From JALYOC01 sp036675345 (GTDB taxonomy: Bacteria > Myxococcota > Myxococcia > Myxococcales > Myxococcaceae), in assembly GCA_036675345.1 (NCBI GenBank), contig JAKFFE010000018.1:372001-436000 (forward strand): DNA of 64,000 bases. Reading direction: 5' to 3'. The notes under the pieces were generated by a model. That model searched no databases. It was not told where the DNA came from and saw nothing but the letters and a program-made list of their open reading frames with translations. How positions within the stretch are numbered: position 1 is the first letter of the stretch; every line of letters starts with the position of its first letter. Made by a program: the position numbers and the translations under genes. Positions 26,913-34,959 of this stretch are shown here, one piece after another.

Positions 26913-27914
26913 CTACAGCTCCGCCTTCGGCTGCCGGGTCATCAGCTCCACCGTGGCCAGCTTGGGGTTCTTGCCCTCGTAGAGCATGCAGTACACCTGC
27001 TCGCAGATCGGCAGCTCCACCCCGTACTTCTGGGCCAGGTCCCGGGCGCTGCGGGCGGTCTTCACCCCTTCGGCCACCTGCTTCATGTCCCCCAGGATCT
27101 CGGCGATCGGCTTGCCCTTCCCCACCTCGATCCCCACCCGCCGGTTGCGGGACAGCTCGCCGGTGCAGGTCAGCACCAGGTCCCCCATCCCGGAGAGGCC
27201 GGAGAGGGTCAGCGGGTTGCCGCCCATCCGCAGCGCCATCCGGCTGATCTCCGCCAGGCCGCGGGTGATCAGCGCCGCCCGGGCGTTGTGGCCAAAGCCG
27301 ATCCCATCCGAAATCCCGGAGGCGATGGCGATCACGTTCTTCAGCGCCCCGCCCGCCTGCACTCCCATCACGTCCCGGGAGGTGTAGGAGCGGAAGGTCT
27401 CGGTCCGGAACGCCTGCTGGCAGCGCAGCGCGACCTTCTCCCAGTGGGAGGCAATGGTGACCACCGTGGGCTGCCGGGCCGCCAGCTCCTTGGCGAAGGA
27501 CGGCCCGGAGAGCACCGCCAGGTACGGATGGAACTCCTCCGGGAGGCAGTCCTCCAGAAGCTCGGTCATCGTCAGCAGGGTCTCGTTCTCGATCCCCTTG
27601 GAGACGGTGATGATCGGCACCTGCTTGGGCAGATGCGGAACCGCCCGGCGCATCACCTCCCGGGTGGCGTGGGAGGGGGTGGCGGACACCACCAGCTCCG
27701 CGTGCTCCAGCGCCTCCTCCAGGGAGGTGGTGCCGCGCACGTTGGGAGCCAGCGGGATCCCGGGCAGGTAGGTGGGGTTCTCGTGCCGCTCGTTGATCGC
27801 GGCGATCAGCTCCGGGTCGCGGCCCCAGATCATCACCCGTTCGGAGGTGGAGGCCAGGACGCTGGTGAGGGCGGTGCCGAATGAACCGGAGCCGATGACG
27901 CAGGCGCTACGCAT
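26913..27914 (-). CDS. gpsA: Glycerol-3-phosphate dehydrogenase [NAD(P)+]
   Basis: A 333-residue enzyme that reduces dihydroxyacetone phosphate to sn-glycerol 3-phosphate for phospholipid synthesis. The N-terminal Rossmann motif is VIGSGSFGTAL. The VLSGPSFAKELA substrate loop, the catalytic Lys in GGALKNVIAIASG and the RNRRVG C-terminal motif are all present, and length is normal. AGGAGAAG precedes the ATG at 27914. It lies 44 bp upstream of the acidic HflX gene on the same strand. Confidence 0.97.
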   Translation of the reverse strand: MRSACVIGSGSFGTALTSVLASTSERVMIWGRDPELIAAINERHENPTYLPGIPLAPNVRGTTSLEEALEHAELVVSATPSHATREVMRRAVPHLPKQVPIITVSKGIENETLLTMTELLEDCLPEEFHPYLAVLSGPSFAKELAARQPTVVTIASHWEKVALRCQQAFRTETFRSYTSRDVMGVQAGGALKNVIAIASGISDGIGFGHNARAALITRGLAEISRMALRMGGNPLTLSGLSGMGDLVLTCTGELSRNRRVGIEVGKGKPIAEILGDMKQVAEGVKTARSARDLAQKYGVELPICEQVYCMLYEGKNPKLATVELMTRQPKAEL

Positions 27915-27941
27915 GGGGGCTTCTCCTCAAGGACCGACAAC

Positions 27942-28934
27942 CTAGAAGGAGCCTGCCATGCCCAGGGCAAAGTTGAAGAACACCCTTGAGTCTTCTCGTC
28001 GTCCGTGGAGGTCCATCCCCAGCGCCAGCAGCAGGTTCCAGCGCTCTCCCAGCGGGACCTCCACCCCCAGCTTGAACAGGGTGTTGTTCCCCACCTCCAC
28101 CGGCGGGGGCGTGCCTCCCAGCGGATCGGTCTGGGTCGGTTCCAGGTCCAGCGCCATCAGGTAGCGCACCTCCAGGAAGGGGTGCAGCCCCCGCCCGTCG
28201 TCGGGCACCAGGGAGATCGCCCCGCCCGCCTCTGCGTTGAGGTGTCGGCGGCCGGTCACCCAGCGCGCGCCCCACTGGGTCTCGGTGCGGGCCGGGCGCA
28301 GGAAGAACGCCCCGCCAGCGGAGCCATTGAGCGCCAGGCTGATCGGGCCCCACCGCTGGAACTCCCAGCGGACCTCCAGGCTGCCCTCGGTCATCAGTCC
28401 GTAGAAGGTCCGCACCGAGACGCCGGCGTCCAGGCGGGGGAGGAAGCCGCGCGCATAGCGCAGCTGGGCGTAGGGAAAGCCGGCGGTCAGCGCCACCGCC
28501 GAGCGTCCTGCGCCCAGCGTCCTTCCGCCCAGGAGGCTGAAGCTCTTGAGCGGCGGGGGTGGAGGCGGCGGCGTCCACGGCCTCTCCTCCGGCTCGGGCG
28601 GCAGCCCCAACGGCGGCGGCGGAAGGTCGGCCGGATCGGGCAGCGACGAGGGCTGCTGGCTGCGGTCCGGAAAGCCGGGCAGGTCCCAGCCCTCTCTGGG
28701 TGCCGCACCGGGGGACGGAGCGCCGGGCGGACCCTCCTGCGGCGCCGCGCTGGAAGACGGAGCGCCGGGCGGGCCCTGCTGCGGCGCTGCGCTGGAAGCC
28801 GCGTCGGGCGGACCCTGCTGCGGCGCCGCGCTGGAGGACGGAGTGCCGGCCGGCAGCGCCCAGTCCTCCTGGGCCACCGCCGGGCCGGGCGCGGCGAACA
28901 GCACCGCCAGGGCGATGGAGAGCGGAGACCTCAT
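27942..28934 (-). CDS. Probable outer-membrane beta-barrel protein with Pro-rich N-terminal region
   Basis: A 330-residue protein. The signal peptide (SPLSIALAVLFAAPGPAVAQ) is followed by a low-complexity region of four imperfect 12-17-residue units of the form SSAAPQQGPPGAP and a poly-Pro run (about 120-130). The remaining 200 residues alternate hydrophobic and polar positions and end in Phe (FFNFALGMAGSF), as outer-membrane barrels usually do. Function unknown. It sits 27 bp downstream of gpsA, but that may be chance adjacency. Confidence 0.83.
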   Translation of the reverse strand: MRSPLSIALAVLFAAPGPAVAQEDWALPAGTPSSSAAPQQGPPDAASSAAPQQGPPGAPSSSAAPQEGPPGAPSPGAAPREGWDLPGFPDRSQQPSSLPDPADLPPPPLGLPPEPEERPWTPPPPPPPLKSFSLLGGRTLGAGRSAVALTAGFPYAQLRYARGFLPRLDAGVSVRTFYGLMTEGSLEVRWEFQRWGPISLALNGSAGGAFFLRPARTETQWGARWVTGRRHLNAEAGGAISLVPDDGRGLHPFLEVRYLMALDLEPTQTDPLGGTPPPVEVGNNTLFKLGVEVPLGERWNLLLALGMDLHGRREDSRVFFNFALGMAGSF

Positions 28935-28956
28935 CGGGAGGATGAGTATCGCCGGC

Positions 28957-31278
28957 TCAGAGCGTCTTGAGGTAGACGACCAGGTCGTCCAGTTGGGCCG
29001 GGGTCACCCCCACCAGGTCTCCGTGGCGGGTGGTGCCCAGGTCGCGCTCCAGCCGGTGGCGCAGGGTCTTGGCGCTGCCGTCATGCAGGTAGGGAGCGGT
29101 GCGCCCCACCCCCAGCAGCGAGGGGACGTTGAACCCGTTGGGGAGCCGGGAGGGGAGATCCGGGTTCTCGCCCTCCAGCCGCAGGGTGCCCACGTCGGCG
29201 AAGGTATTGTCGGTGAACAGCTCGCCGCTGTGGCACTGGCTGCAACCCTGGGTGTCGAACAGCTCCGCCCCACGCTGGGCCGCGTCGGAGAGGACCGGAC
29301 CCCGGTGCGGGTTGTCGGCCGCCGGCTGGGCGTCGATGAACTGCAGCACCTGCGCGGCCACCAGATCGGAGACGCCCGAGCCACCCATCCGCATCTCCAC
29401 CGTGTCGTGGAGGAAGCTCTGGATGTCCGAGAACTCACCGTCGTAGTGGTAGGGCGCGGTGGGGATCATCTTCCGCCCGGCCAGGGACGGGGTCTCGCGG
29501 ACGCCGCCGGTCAGGCTCCAGCGGTGTCCATCGTCGCGGCCCTCCAGGTGGCAGGTCCCGCAGGCGATGCCGGTGCCCGCGGAGGTCATCCGCGAGTCCA
29601 TGGCGTCGAAGAACAGCTTGCGCCCCATCACCACGTCCGGGGGCAGCACGTCCTCGGCCACCTTCACGGTCAGCGACTCCTCCACGTGCCCCGAGGCGCT
29701 GCGGGTCAGCCGGGAGACCGTGTGATCGAAGGAGTTGTAGACGTAGGCCTTCTTGCCATCCCGGGTCAGCGCGATCCCGTTGGGGCCCTTGCCCACCATC
29801 ACCACCTCCCGGATCGAGCTTTGGCCCATCGGGTCCAGGTCCTGTCCGTTCTTCCGGTAGGCGGGCATCACCGCCACGTTCCCGGTGGCGTGGTTCACCA
29901 CGTAGACCCAGGAGCCGGTCGGATCCACTGCCGCCGCCACCGGTCCCTGGACCGGGGTGGAGGGGATCGGCGAGCGCAGCACCGTCCGGGGGTGATCGTC
30001 GTCGTCGTCGTTGTCCTTGCCGTCGTCGTCGTCGTCATGGCCGTCGTCGTCGTCGTCGTGGCCGTCGTCGTCGTCGTCGTCGTCGTGGCCGTCGTCGTCG
30101 TCGTCATGACCGCCGCCGCCGCCTCCGCCGCCAGACCCTGCGTCCGGACCACCGGGCTCCTGGCCGCTGCCGGCGTCCAGCTCCTCTCCCGGCGTTCCGG
30201 CGTCCAGCTCCTCCCCCGGCGTGCCGGCGTCCAACTCCTCCCCCGGCGTTCCGGCGTCGAACTCCTCCCCCGGCGTCCCGGCGTCGAACTCCTCCCCCGG
30301 CGTGCCGGCGTCGAAGCCCGGTTCGCCCCCACCGTGGTCATCGTCGTCGTCGTTGTCGTTCTGGCACTCGTCATCCAGGTCCGAGGAGAACCGCGAGTGG
30401 CCGACCTCGAACGCAACCAGCGCCGGGTTGGCCACCGAGCCGCGATCACACGGGTCGCCCTCACCGCCGCCGCCCTCGTCACCGTAGGAGGTACCGCCGG
30501 TGTCGCCGTCCACCGGGTCCTCCCGGTTGAACTGCATGGTCCCAAAGAGGCGATCCCCGGCCGGAGCGAGGACGACGTCACTGAACCCGCGGGGGTGCTG
30601 CCGGCGCGGGCTGAAAAAAGAAGAGCCTCCTCCGAAGAACTCGCCGTCGGGGTTGGGGGCGTTGGAGTCCAGCTTGCTGTGCAGCCCGGTCCCCCGCTGG
30701 AGGATGGCGCCGTTGGTCAGATCCACGGTCACCAGGTCTCCCCGCTTGTAGAGGCTGATCACCGCCCGCTCGCCGTCCAGCAGCGAGATCCCGCGGGGCT
30801 CCTGTCCCACGTCCACGTCCCACACCGGCTGCAGGGTCTGGGTGTCGATCGCGGTCAGGGTCCCCACCTCGGAGTTGGTCAGAGAGGTGCTGTTGACCAC
30901 GTAGAGGCGGCGGTTGTCGGCGGAGACGGCCAGGCCCACCGGCTCCACCCCCACCGGGATCCGCGCGTGCTCGGACCAGACGCCGCGGCGGATCACCGAG
31001 ATGCTGCGGTTGCCGCGGTTGGAGACGTAGAGGGTGTCGTCCGGGCCCACCGCCACCCGCTCCGGCGCGCGGCCCACGGTCACCTTGGCCACCACCGAGT
31101 CGGTCTCGGTCTCCAGCACCACCAGCAGGTCGTTGTCCGAGTCCACCGCGTACAGGAAGGCGTCGTCCCGGGAGAGCGCCAGCGAGCCGGAGGACCCGGT
31201 GTAGGTTGCCGCCGTCCGCTGACCGCACCCGACGGCCACTGCCAGCACCGCCGCCAGCGTCACCTTGCTGATCTTCAT
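28957..31278 (-). CDS. Lipoprotein: beta-propeller fused to a di-haem cytochrome c peroxidase-like domain
   Basis: A 773-residue protein. The lipobox is AVGC in the signal peptide. Residues 30-300 and 430-545 read as YVTN-type propeller blades (FLYAVDSDNDLLVVLETETD; WVYVVNHATGNVAVMP). They are interrupted by five 9-residue DAGTPGEE repeats and a poly-Asp/His linker (about 323-428). The C-terminal domain has two c-type haem sites, CGTCH (about 573) and CSQCH (about 679), and resembles cytochrome c peroxidase/MauG proteins. It probably does redox work at the cell surface or in the periplasm. The Asp-rich linker should bind calcium or other cations (inference). Confidence 0.9.
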   Translation of the reverse strand: MKISKVTLAAVLAVAVGCGQRTAATYTGSSGSLALSRDDAFLYAVDSDNDLLVVLETETDSVVAKVTVGRAPERVAVGPDDTLYVSNRGNRSISVIRRGVWSEHARIPVGVEPVGLAVSADNRRLYVVNSTSLTNSEVGTLTAIDTQTLQPVWDVDVGQEPRGISLLDGERAVISLYKRGDLVTVDLTNGAILQRGTGLHSKLDSNAPNPDGEFFGGGSSFFSPRRQHPRGFSDVVLAPAGDRLFGTMQFNREDPVDGDTGGTSYGDEGGGGEGDPCDRGSVANPALVAFEVGHSRFSSDLDDECQNDNDDDDDHGGGEPGFDAGTPGEEFDAGTPGEEFDAGTPGEELDAGTPGEELDAGTPGEELDAGSGQEPGGPDAGSGGGGGGGGHDDDDDGHDDDDDDDGHDDDDDGHDDDDDGKDNDDDDDHPRTVLRSPIPSTPVQGPVAAAVDPTGSWVYVVNHATGNVAVMPAYRKNGQDLDPMGQSSIREVVMVGKGPNGIALTRDGKKAYVYNSFDHTVSRLTRSASGHVEESLTVKVAEDVLPPDVVMGRKLFFDAMDSRMTSAGTGIACGTCHLEGRDDGHRWSLTGGVRETPSLAGRKMIPTAPYHYDGEFSDIQSFLHDTVEMRMGGSGVSDLVAAQVLQFIDAQPAADNPHRGPVLSDAAQRGAELFDTQGCSQCHSGELFTDNTFADVGTLRLEGENPDLPSRLPNGFNVPSLLGVGRTAPYLHDGSAKTLRHRLERDLGTTRHGDLVGVTPAQLDDLVVYLKTL
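29995..30312 (-). repeat. In-frame DAGTPGEE repeats and poly-Asp tract
   Basis: Five 27-bp units encode DAGTPGEE plus Phe or Leu (30169-30312). A Gly run and then a tract of four to seven aspartates punctuated by Gly-His follow (29995-30108). All units are multiples of three bases, so length changes would alter the linker without a frameshift. Confidence 0.85.
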
Positions 31279-31390
31279 CTCGCTCTCCCCACTGCCATGA
31301 CAGGCGTGTCCGGTTCCTCAGTGCCCCGAGTTCCCGCCCTCGCCGCAACCCTGCGATTTCCTGAGCCCCACCCCGTCCCCCGCCCCCTGA

Positions 31391-31414
31391 GGCGACTGGG
31401 CTGGTGCAGTCGCC
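31391..31414. promoter_or_regulatory. Inverted repeat in divergent intergenic region
   Basis: GGCGACT and AGTCGCC form a perfect 7-bp inverted repeat with a 10-base spacer. It lies between the divergent cytochrome lipoprotein gene and the histidine-kinase gene. A further GCGACTG half-copy follows near 31429. It is a possible operator or a small hairpin in the kinase leader; there is no direct support for either. Confidence 0.3.
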
Positions 31415-31548
31415 GTGCCGCCACCGGGCGACTGCCCTCCCGCCCCCTGCACCAGGGAGCCTAGAACGGACCGGGGCCGGGGGTGAATGTGCCCCCCGGT
31501 GCACGGTGTGCAGAAGCACGCACAGCCTCCGGCCGCCGGTCAGCTGTT

Positions 31549-33105
31549 ATGACCCCTCCCGTGGCGGCCAACGTCCAACCCGCGCAGCGACAGTTCCGCA
31601 AGGGCTTCCTGCTCCTGATGCTGATGGTGGTGGGCCCCTCGGCGGGGCTGTCCACCTTTGGCGTGCTGGCGATCGTCAATGAGCGCGCGGCGGTGGAGAA
31701 GCGCCTGGAGGCCACCTGGGCCGGACGGCTGGACGCCCTGGCCGGACGGGTGATGGTGGCCTTGGAAACCACCCGCCGGGACGTGGTGCCCGGCGGTCTT
31801 CACGTGGAGCTGCCCAGCGGGCAGACCCTCTCCGAACACCGGTTCGCGCTGGAGGGCGGCCGGATCTTCGCCGACGACGAGGAGGTGCGGGCCTCGTTGC
31901 AGGAGGGAGCCGACAGCCTCCGCGAGGTGCACGAGGTGACCGCGGTGTCCCTGGTCTCCTCGGGGACCCCGTTCATCGCCCTGGTGGAACGGCGCGGCGG
32001 CCGGGTGCTGGGCGCCACCCTGGACTTGGCGGTGCTGAGCGAGGAGGTGGAGCGGCTGGGGACGGATCTGCAGCTGCCCGGAGAGCGGGTGCACTTCGAG
32101 CTGCGCGCGCCCCAGCGGGAGCTCCGGGAGGGGCTGCTGAGCAAGGTGGTGGGAGGGGTGCAGGAGGCACGCGAGGCCGCGCTGGGCAGTCCTCCCGGCC
32201 TGGCCTCCCGGCCGCTGCCCGAACCGCTGCAGGCCTTCACCCTGGTGGCGCTGCCGTTGAGCCAGGATCCGGTGGGGCGGACCTCCACCCGCAACCGGAC
32301 CCTGTACGTGGTGCTGCTGGTGCTGCTCTACGCCACCTTGACCATCGGGGTGATCTACACCGCCCGCACCATGTACCGGGAGGCGAAGCTGTCCCGGCTG
32401 AAGACCGACTTCGTCTCCCTGGTCACCCACGAGCTGCGCACCCCGCTGACCTCGATCCGGATGTTCATCGAGATGATGGCCCAGGGCCGGGTCAAGGATC
32501 CGGCCGAGCAGCAGCAGGTCCTGGATCTGCTGGCCAAGGAGTCGGCCCGGCTCTCCTCGATGATCGACCGGGTGCTGGACTGGTCCCGGATCGAGAGCGG
32601 TCGCAAGCAGTACCACCGCGAGCAGGTCACGGTGCCGGCGCTGGTGGACTACACCCTCTCCGCGCTGCGGGTGCAGCGGATGGGCGAGCCGCTGGACCTG
32701 CAGGTCCAGCTGGAGGAGGACCTGCCGGTGCTGGAGGTGGATCGGGAGGCGATCGCCGGGGCGCTGTTGAACCTGCTCCAGAACGCCTACAAGTACAGCG
32801 GGGATGAGAAGCGCATCCAGCTGCGGGCGCGAAGGGACGGTCGGGGCGTGTCGATGGACGTGGAGGACAACGGCGTGGGGATCCCCGCGCGGGAGCGCAA
32901 GCGGGTGTTCGATCGGTTCTACCGGATCGACAACCTGCTGACCCGCAAGTCGGAGGGCAGCGGGCTGGGCCTGGCGATCGCCAAGCGGATCATCGAGGCC
33001 CACGGGGGCACCATCAGCCTGCACAGCGAGGTGGGCAAGGGCAGCTGCTTTACCCTCCACCTGCCGGTGGGGCGGCACGCGTTCACCGACGAGGGAGAGG
33101 CGTGA
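31549..33105 (+). CDS. Two-component sensor histidine kinase
   Basis: A 518-residue inner-membrane kinase. There are two transmembrane helices (about 20-42 and 250-272) around a ~205-residue periplasmic sensor region. The cytoplasmic part has a HisKA box (FVSLVTHELRTPLTSI, phospho-His) and a HATPase domain with N (LLQNAYKYS), G1 (DVEDNGVGIP) and G2 (GSGLGLAI) boxes. ATG at 31549 places the first helix correctly. Its stop overlaps the response-regulator start as GTGA, so the pair is one system. No HAMP domain is obvious. The stimulus is unknown. Confidence 0.93.
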   Translation: MTPPVAANVQPAQRQFRKGFLLLMLMVVGPSAGLSTFGVLAIVNERAAVEKRLEATWAGRLDALAGRVMVALETTRRDVVPGGLHVELPSGQTLSEHRFALEGGRIFADDEEVRASLQEGADSLREVHEVTAVSLVSSGTPFIALVERRGGRVLGATLDLAVLSEEVERLGTDLQLPGERVHFELRAPQRELREGLLSKVVGGVQEAREAALGSPPGLASRPLPEPLQAFTLVALPLSQDPVGRTSTRNRTLYVVLLVLLYATLTIGVIYTARTMYREAKLSRLKTDFVSLVTHELRTPLTSIRMFIEMMAQGRVKDPAEQQQVLDLLAKESARLSSMIDRVLDWSRIESGRKQYHREQVTVPALVDYTLSALRVQRMGEPLDLQVQLEEDLPVLEVDREAIAGALLNLLQNAYKYSGDEKRIQLRARRDGRGVSMDVEDNGVGIPARERKRVFDRFYRIDNLLTRKSEGSGLGLAIAKRIIEAHGGTISLHSEVGKGSCFTLHLPVGRHAFTDEGEA

Positions 33106-33785
33106 GCACCGACAAGCCCCGGATCCTGGTGGTGGAGGACGACCTGTCGATCCTCACCGGCGTCTCGATGATGCTGCGCCAGGAGGGTTACGAGGTCCTC
33201 CAGGCCCAGGACGGCGCGGCCGGGCTGGCCAAGGCGATCGACGAGCGGCCGGATCTCCTAGTGCTGGACGTGATGCTGCCGGAGCTCAACGGCTACGAGG
33301 TGCTCAAGGAGCTGCGCGCCCGCGGGCGGGACACCCCGGTGGTGATGCTGTCCGCACGCGGCCGCGAGCCGGACAAGATCCTGGGGCTGGACCTGGGCGC
33401 GGACGACTACGTGGTCAAGCCGTTCGGGGTCAACGAGCTGCTGGCCCGGATCAAGGCGGTGATGCGTCGCCACTACGCCAAGGGGGAGAGCCTCCGCTTC
33501 GGCGACACCGAGGTGGACCTGCGCAGCAAGATCGCCCGCCGCAACGGGGCGCCGGTGGAGATGACCGCCCAGGAGCTGAAGCTGCTGGAGCAGTTCGTCA
33601 GCCACCCGGGGCGGACCTTCAGCCGCGATGAGCTGCTCTCCGCCGCCTGGGGCTACGACTACCAGGGCACCGCCCGCACCGTGGACAACTTCATCCGCCA
33701 GCTGCGGATCAAGTTCGAGGTGGACGCCGAGGCGCCGCGTCACTTCGTCACCGTCCGCGGGCTGGGCTACCGCTTCGACCCCTGA
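33102..33785 (+). CDS. OmpR/PhoB-family response regulator
   Basis: A 227-residue protein. The receiver domain (about 7-120) has the acidic pocket VVEDD, phosphoacceptor Asp56 in LLVLDVMLPELNG and Lys in DDYVVKPFG. A C-terminal OmpR-type winged helix follows (about 130-225), ending FVTVRGLGYRFDP. It is the partner of the histidine kinase just upstream, to which it is translationally coupled. Targets cannot be read from the sequence. Confidence 0.95.
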   Translation: MSTDKPRILVVEDDLSILTGVSMMLRQEGYEVLQAQDGAAGLAKAIDERPDLLVLDVMLPELNGYEVLKELRARGRDTPVVMLSARGREPDKILGLDLGADDYVVKPFGVNELLARIKAVMRRHYAKGESLRFGDTEVDLRSKIARRNGAPVEMTAQELKLLEQFVSHPGRTFSRDELLSAAWGYDYQGTARTVDNFIRQLRIKFEVDAEAPRHFVTVRGLGYRFDP

Positions 33786-33813
33786 CGCCCTTTTCGCGCT
33801 AGGTTCTCCCCGC

Positions 33814-34065
33814 ATGTACCGCCGCTACACGATCCACCGCGATGGCGACCTGCTGGTCGAAGAGCTGGACCCCTCGGGCAAGCCGATCGATCCCGAGCCG
33901 GTGCCTCCGGAGGAGCGGCTGCCGGTGGAGGTGGTGGTGCTGGGGCCGGACACCGCCGAGGGCCGCACCCAGCTGCTGGATCTGCTGGAGCTGGCCTTCG
34001 GGCTGGAGTCGGAGGGTCAGCCGCCGGACGCCTCCCGGTTCAAGCTGAACGTGATCGACAGCTGA
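33814..34065 (+). CDS. Small hypothetical protein
   Basis: An 83-residue acidic protein starting MYRRYTIHRDGDLLVEELDP. It has no signal peptide, membrane helix or recognisable domain. The central VEVVVLGPDTAEGRTQLLDL could be a strand-helix unit. The ATG at 33814 follows the regulator stop by 28 bp, so it is probably in the same transcript as the two-component pair. The open frame upstream of this ATG is antisense or out-of-frame to the regulator and was discarded. Confidence 0.7.
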   Translation: MYRRYTIHRDGDLLVEELDPSGKPIDPEPVPPEERLPVEVVVLGPDTAEGRTQLLDLLELAFGLESEGQPPDASRFKLNVIDS

Positions 34066-34069
34066 ACCC

Positions 34070-34789
34070 TCACCGCAGGGACGCGACCACCACCATCAGC
34101 GGATCCCCGGAGTCGAAGGGCTTTCCGTCGAAGTTGCCGTAGCGCTCCAGCGCCTGCAGCCCGGCGCCCCCCAGCGCCTGCTCCAGCTCGTCGGGGGTGA
34201 ACTGCCGCAGGCGCAGCCGGTGCAGGCCGGACTGGTCCGGCTGGCCCAGCCCCCGCCGCCGCTCGCGCAGGTGGGGAATGAAGTGCGCCCGCCCCGGCGA
34301 GGGCAGCGGCGCCGGGCGCCCGGCGGAGGTGGGCTCTGGATCGTGCAGCGGCGGACCGCGCGGCGGCAACGCCACGTCGAACACGAAGGACCCCTCCGGC
34401 TCCAGGTGCGCCCTGACCGTGGCCAGCAGGTCGTCCAGATCCTGCGGACTGCCCAGCGCCCCGAAGGCGTTCTGGGGGGCCAGCACCAGCGGGAAGGTGG
34501 ACCCCAACCGCGCCGAGCGCAGGTCGGCCTGGACCCAGGTGATGCGGGCGGCGATCTCCGGCGAGCGCGTTGCCCGGGCGGCAACCGCCTGGCCCATCAA
34601 CAGCTCGGAGGGCTCCACCCCGGTGACGGTGAAGCCCGCCTGGGCCAGCTCACACACCAGGTGACCGGTTGCGCTGCCCAACACCAGCACCGGACCCGCG
34701 GACTGGCCGGCGCGCCCCGCGTAGAAGAAGGTGCTGGCGTCCCGGGGCACCAGGCTGAGGGTCGGCCGGCTGGGAGGATCCGTGGCCAT
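34070..34789 (-). CDS. SAM-dependent class I methyltransferase
   Basis: About 239 residues. The Rossmann motif I is VLVLGSATGHLVCELAQAGF with the acidic end GVEPSELL. Motifs IV and V appear as FPLVLAPQNAFGAL and SFVFDVALPP. The pattern fits small-molecule methyltransferases; the substrate is not evident. The ATG at 34789 is preferred to the one at 34816. The stop converges on the small gene before it, four bases apart. Confidence 0.85.
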   Translation of the reverse strand: MATDPPSRPTLSLVPRDASTFFYAGRAGQSAGPVLVLGSATGHLVCELAQAGFTVTGVEPSELLMGQAVAARATRSPEIAARITWVQADLRSARLGSTFPLVLAPQNAFGALGSPQDLDDLLATVRAHLEPEGSFVFDVALPPRGPPLHDPEPTSAGRPAPLPSPGRAHFIPHLRERRRGLGQPDQSGLHRLRLRQFTPDELEQALGGAGLQALERYGNFDGKPFDSGDPLMVVVASLR

Positions 34790-34959
34790 GCGCAGCCATC
34801 CCCCTATCATGGCCACCGCCGGGGGCGCGCCTTGGGAACTTTCGTTCCCACCCTATGGCCCTCTCCCGCCTCCGCCTGTCCGGCACTCGACTCCCCGGGG
34901 CCCGGATCCATTGGCATCGCGCTTGCGAGGGCCGACCCCCAAGGACAGGGAGGCACGGC

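Noticed and set aside
29995..30112. Possible CRISPR-like or mobile repeat because of short repeated GTCGTC units
   Set aside because: The repeat is in frame and encodes an Asp/His linker, with no spacers.
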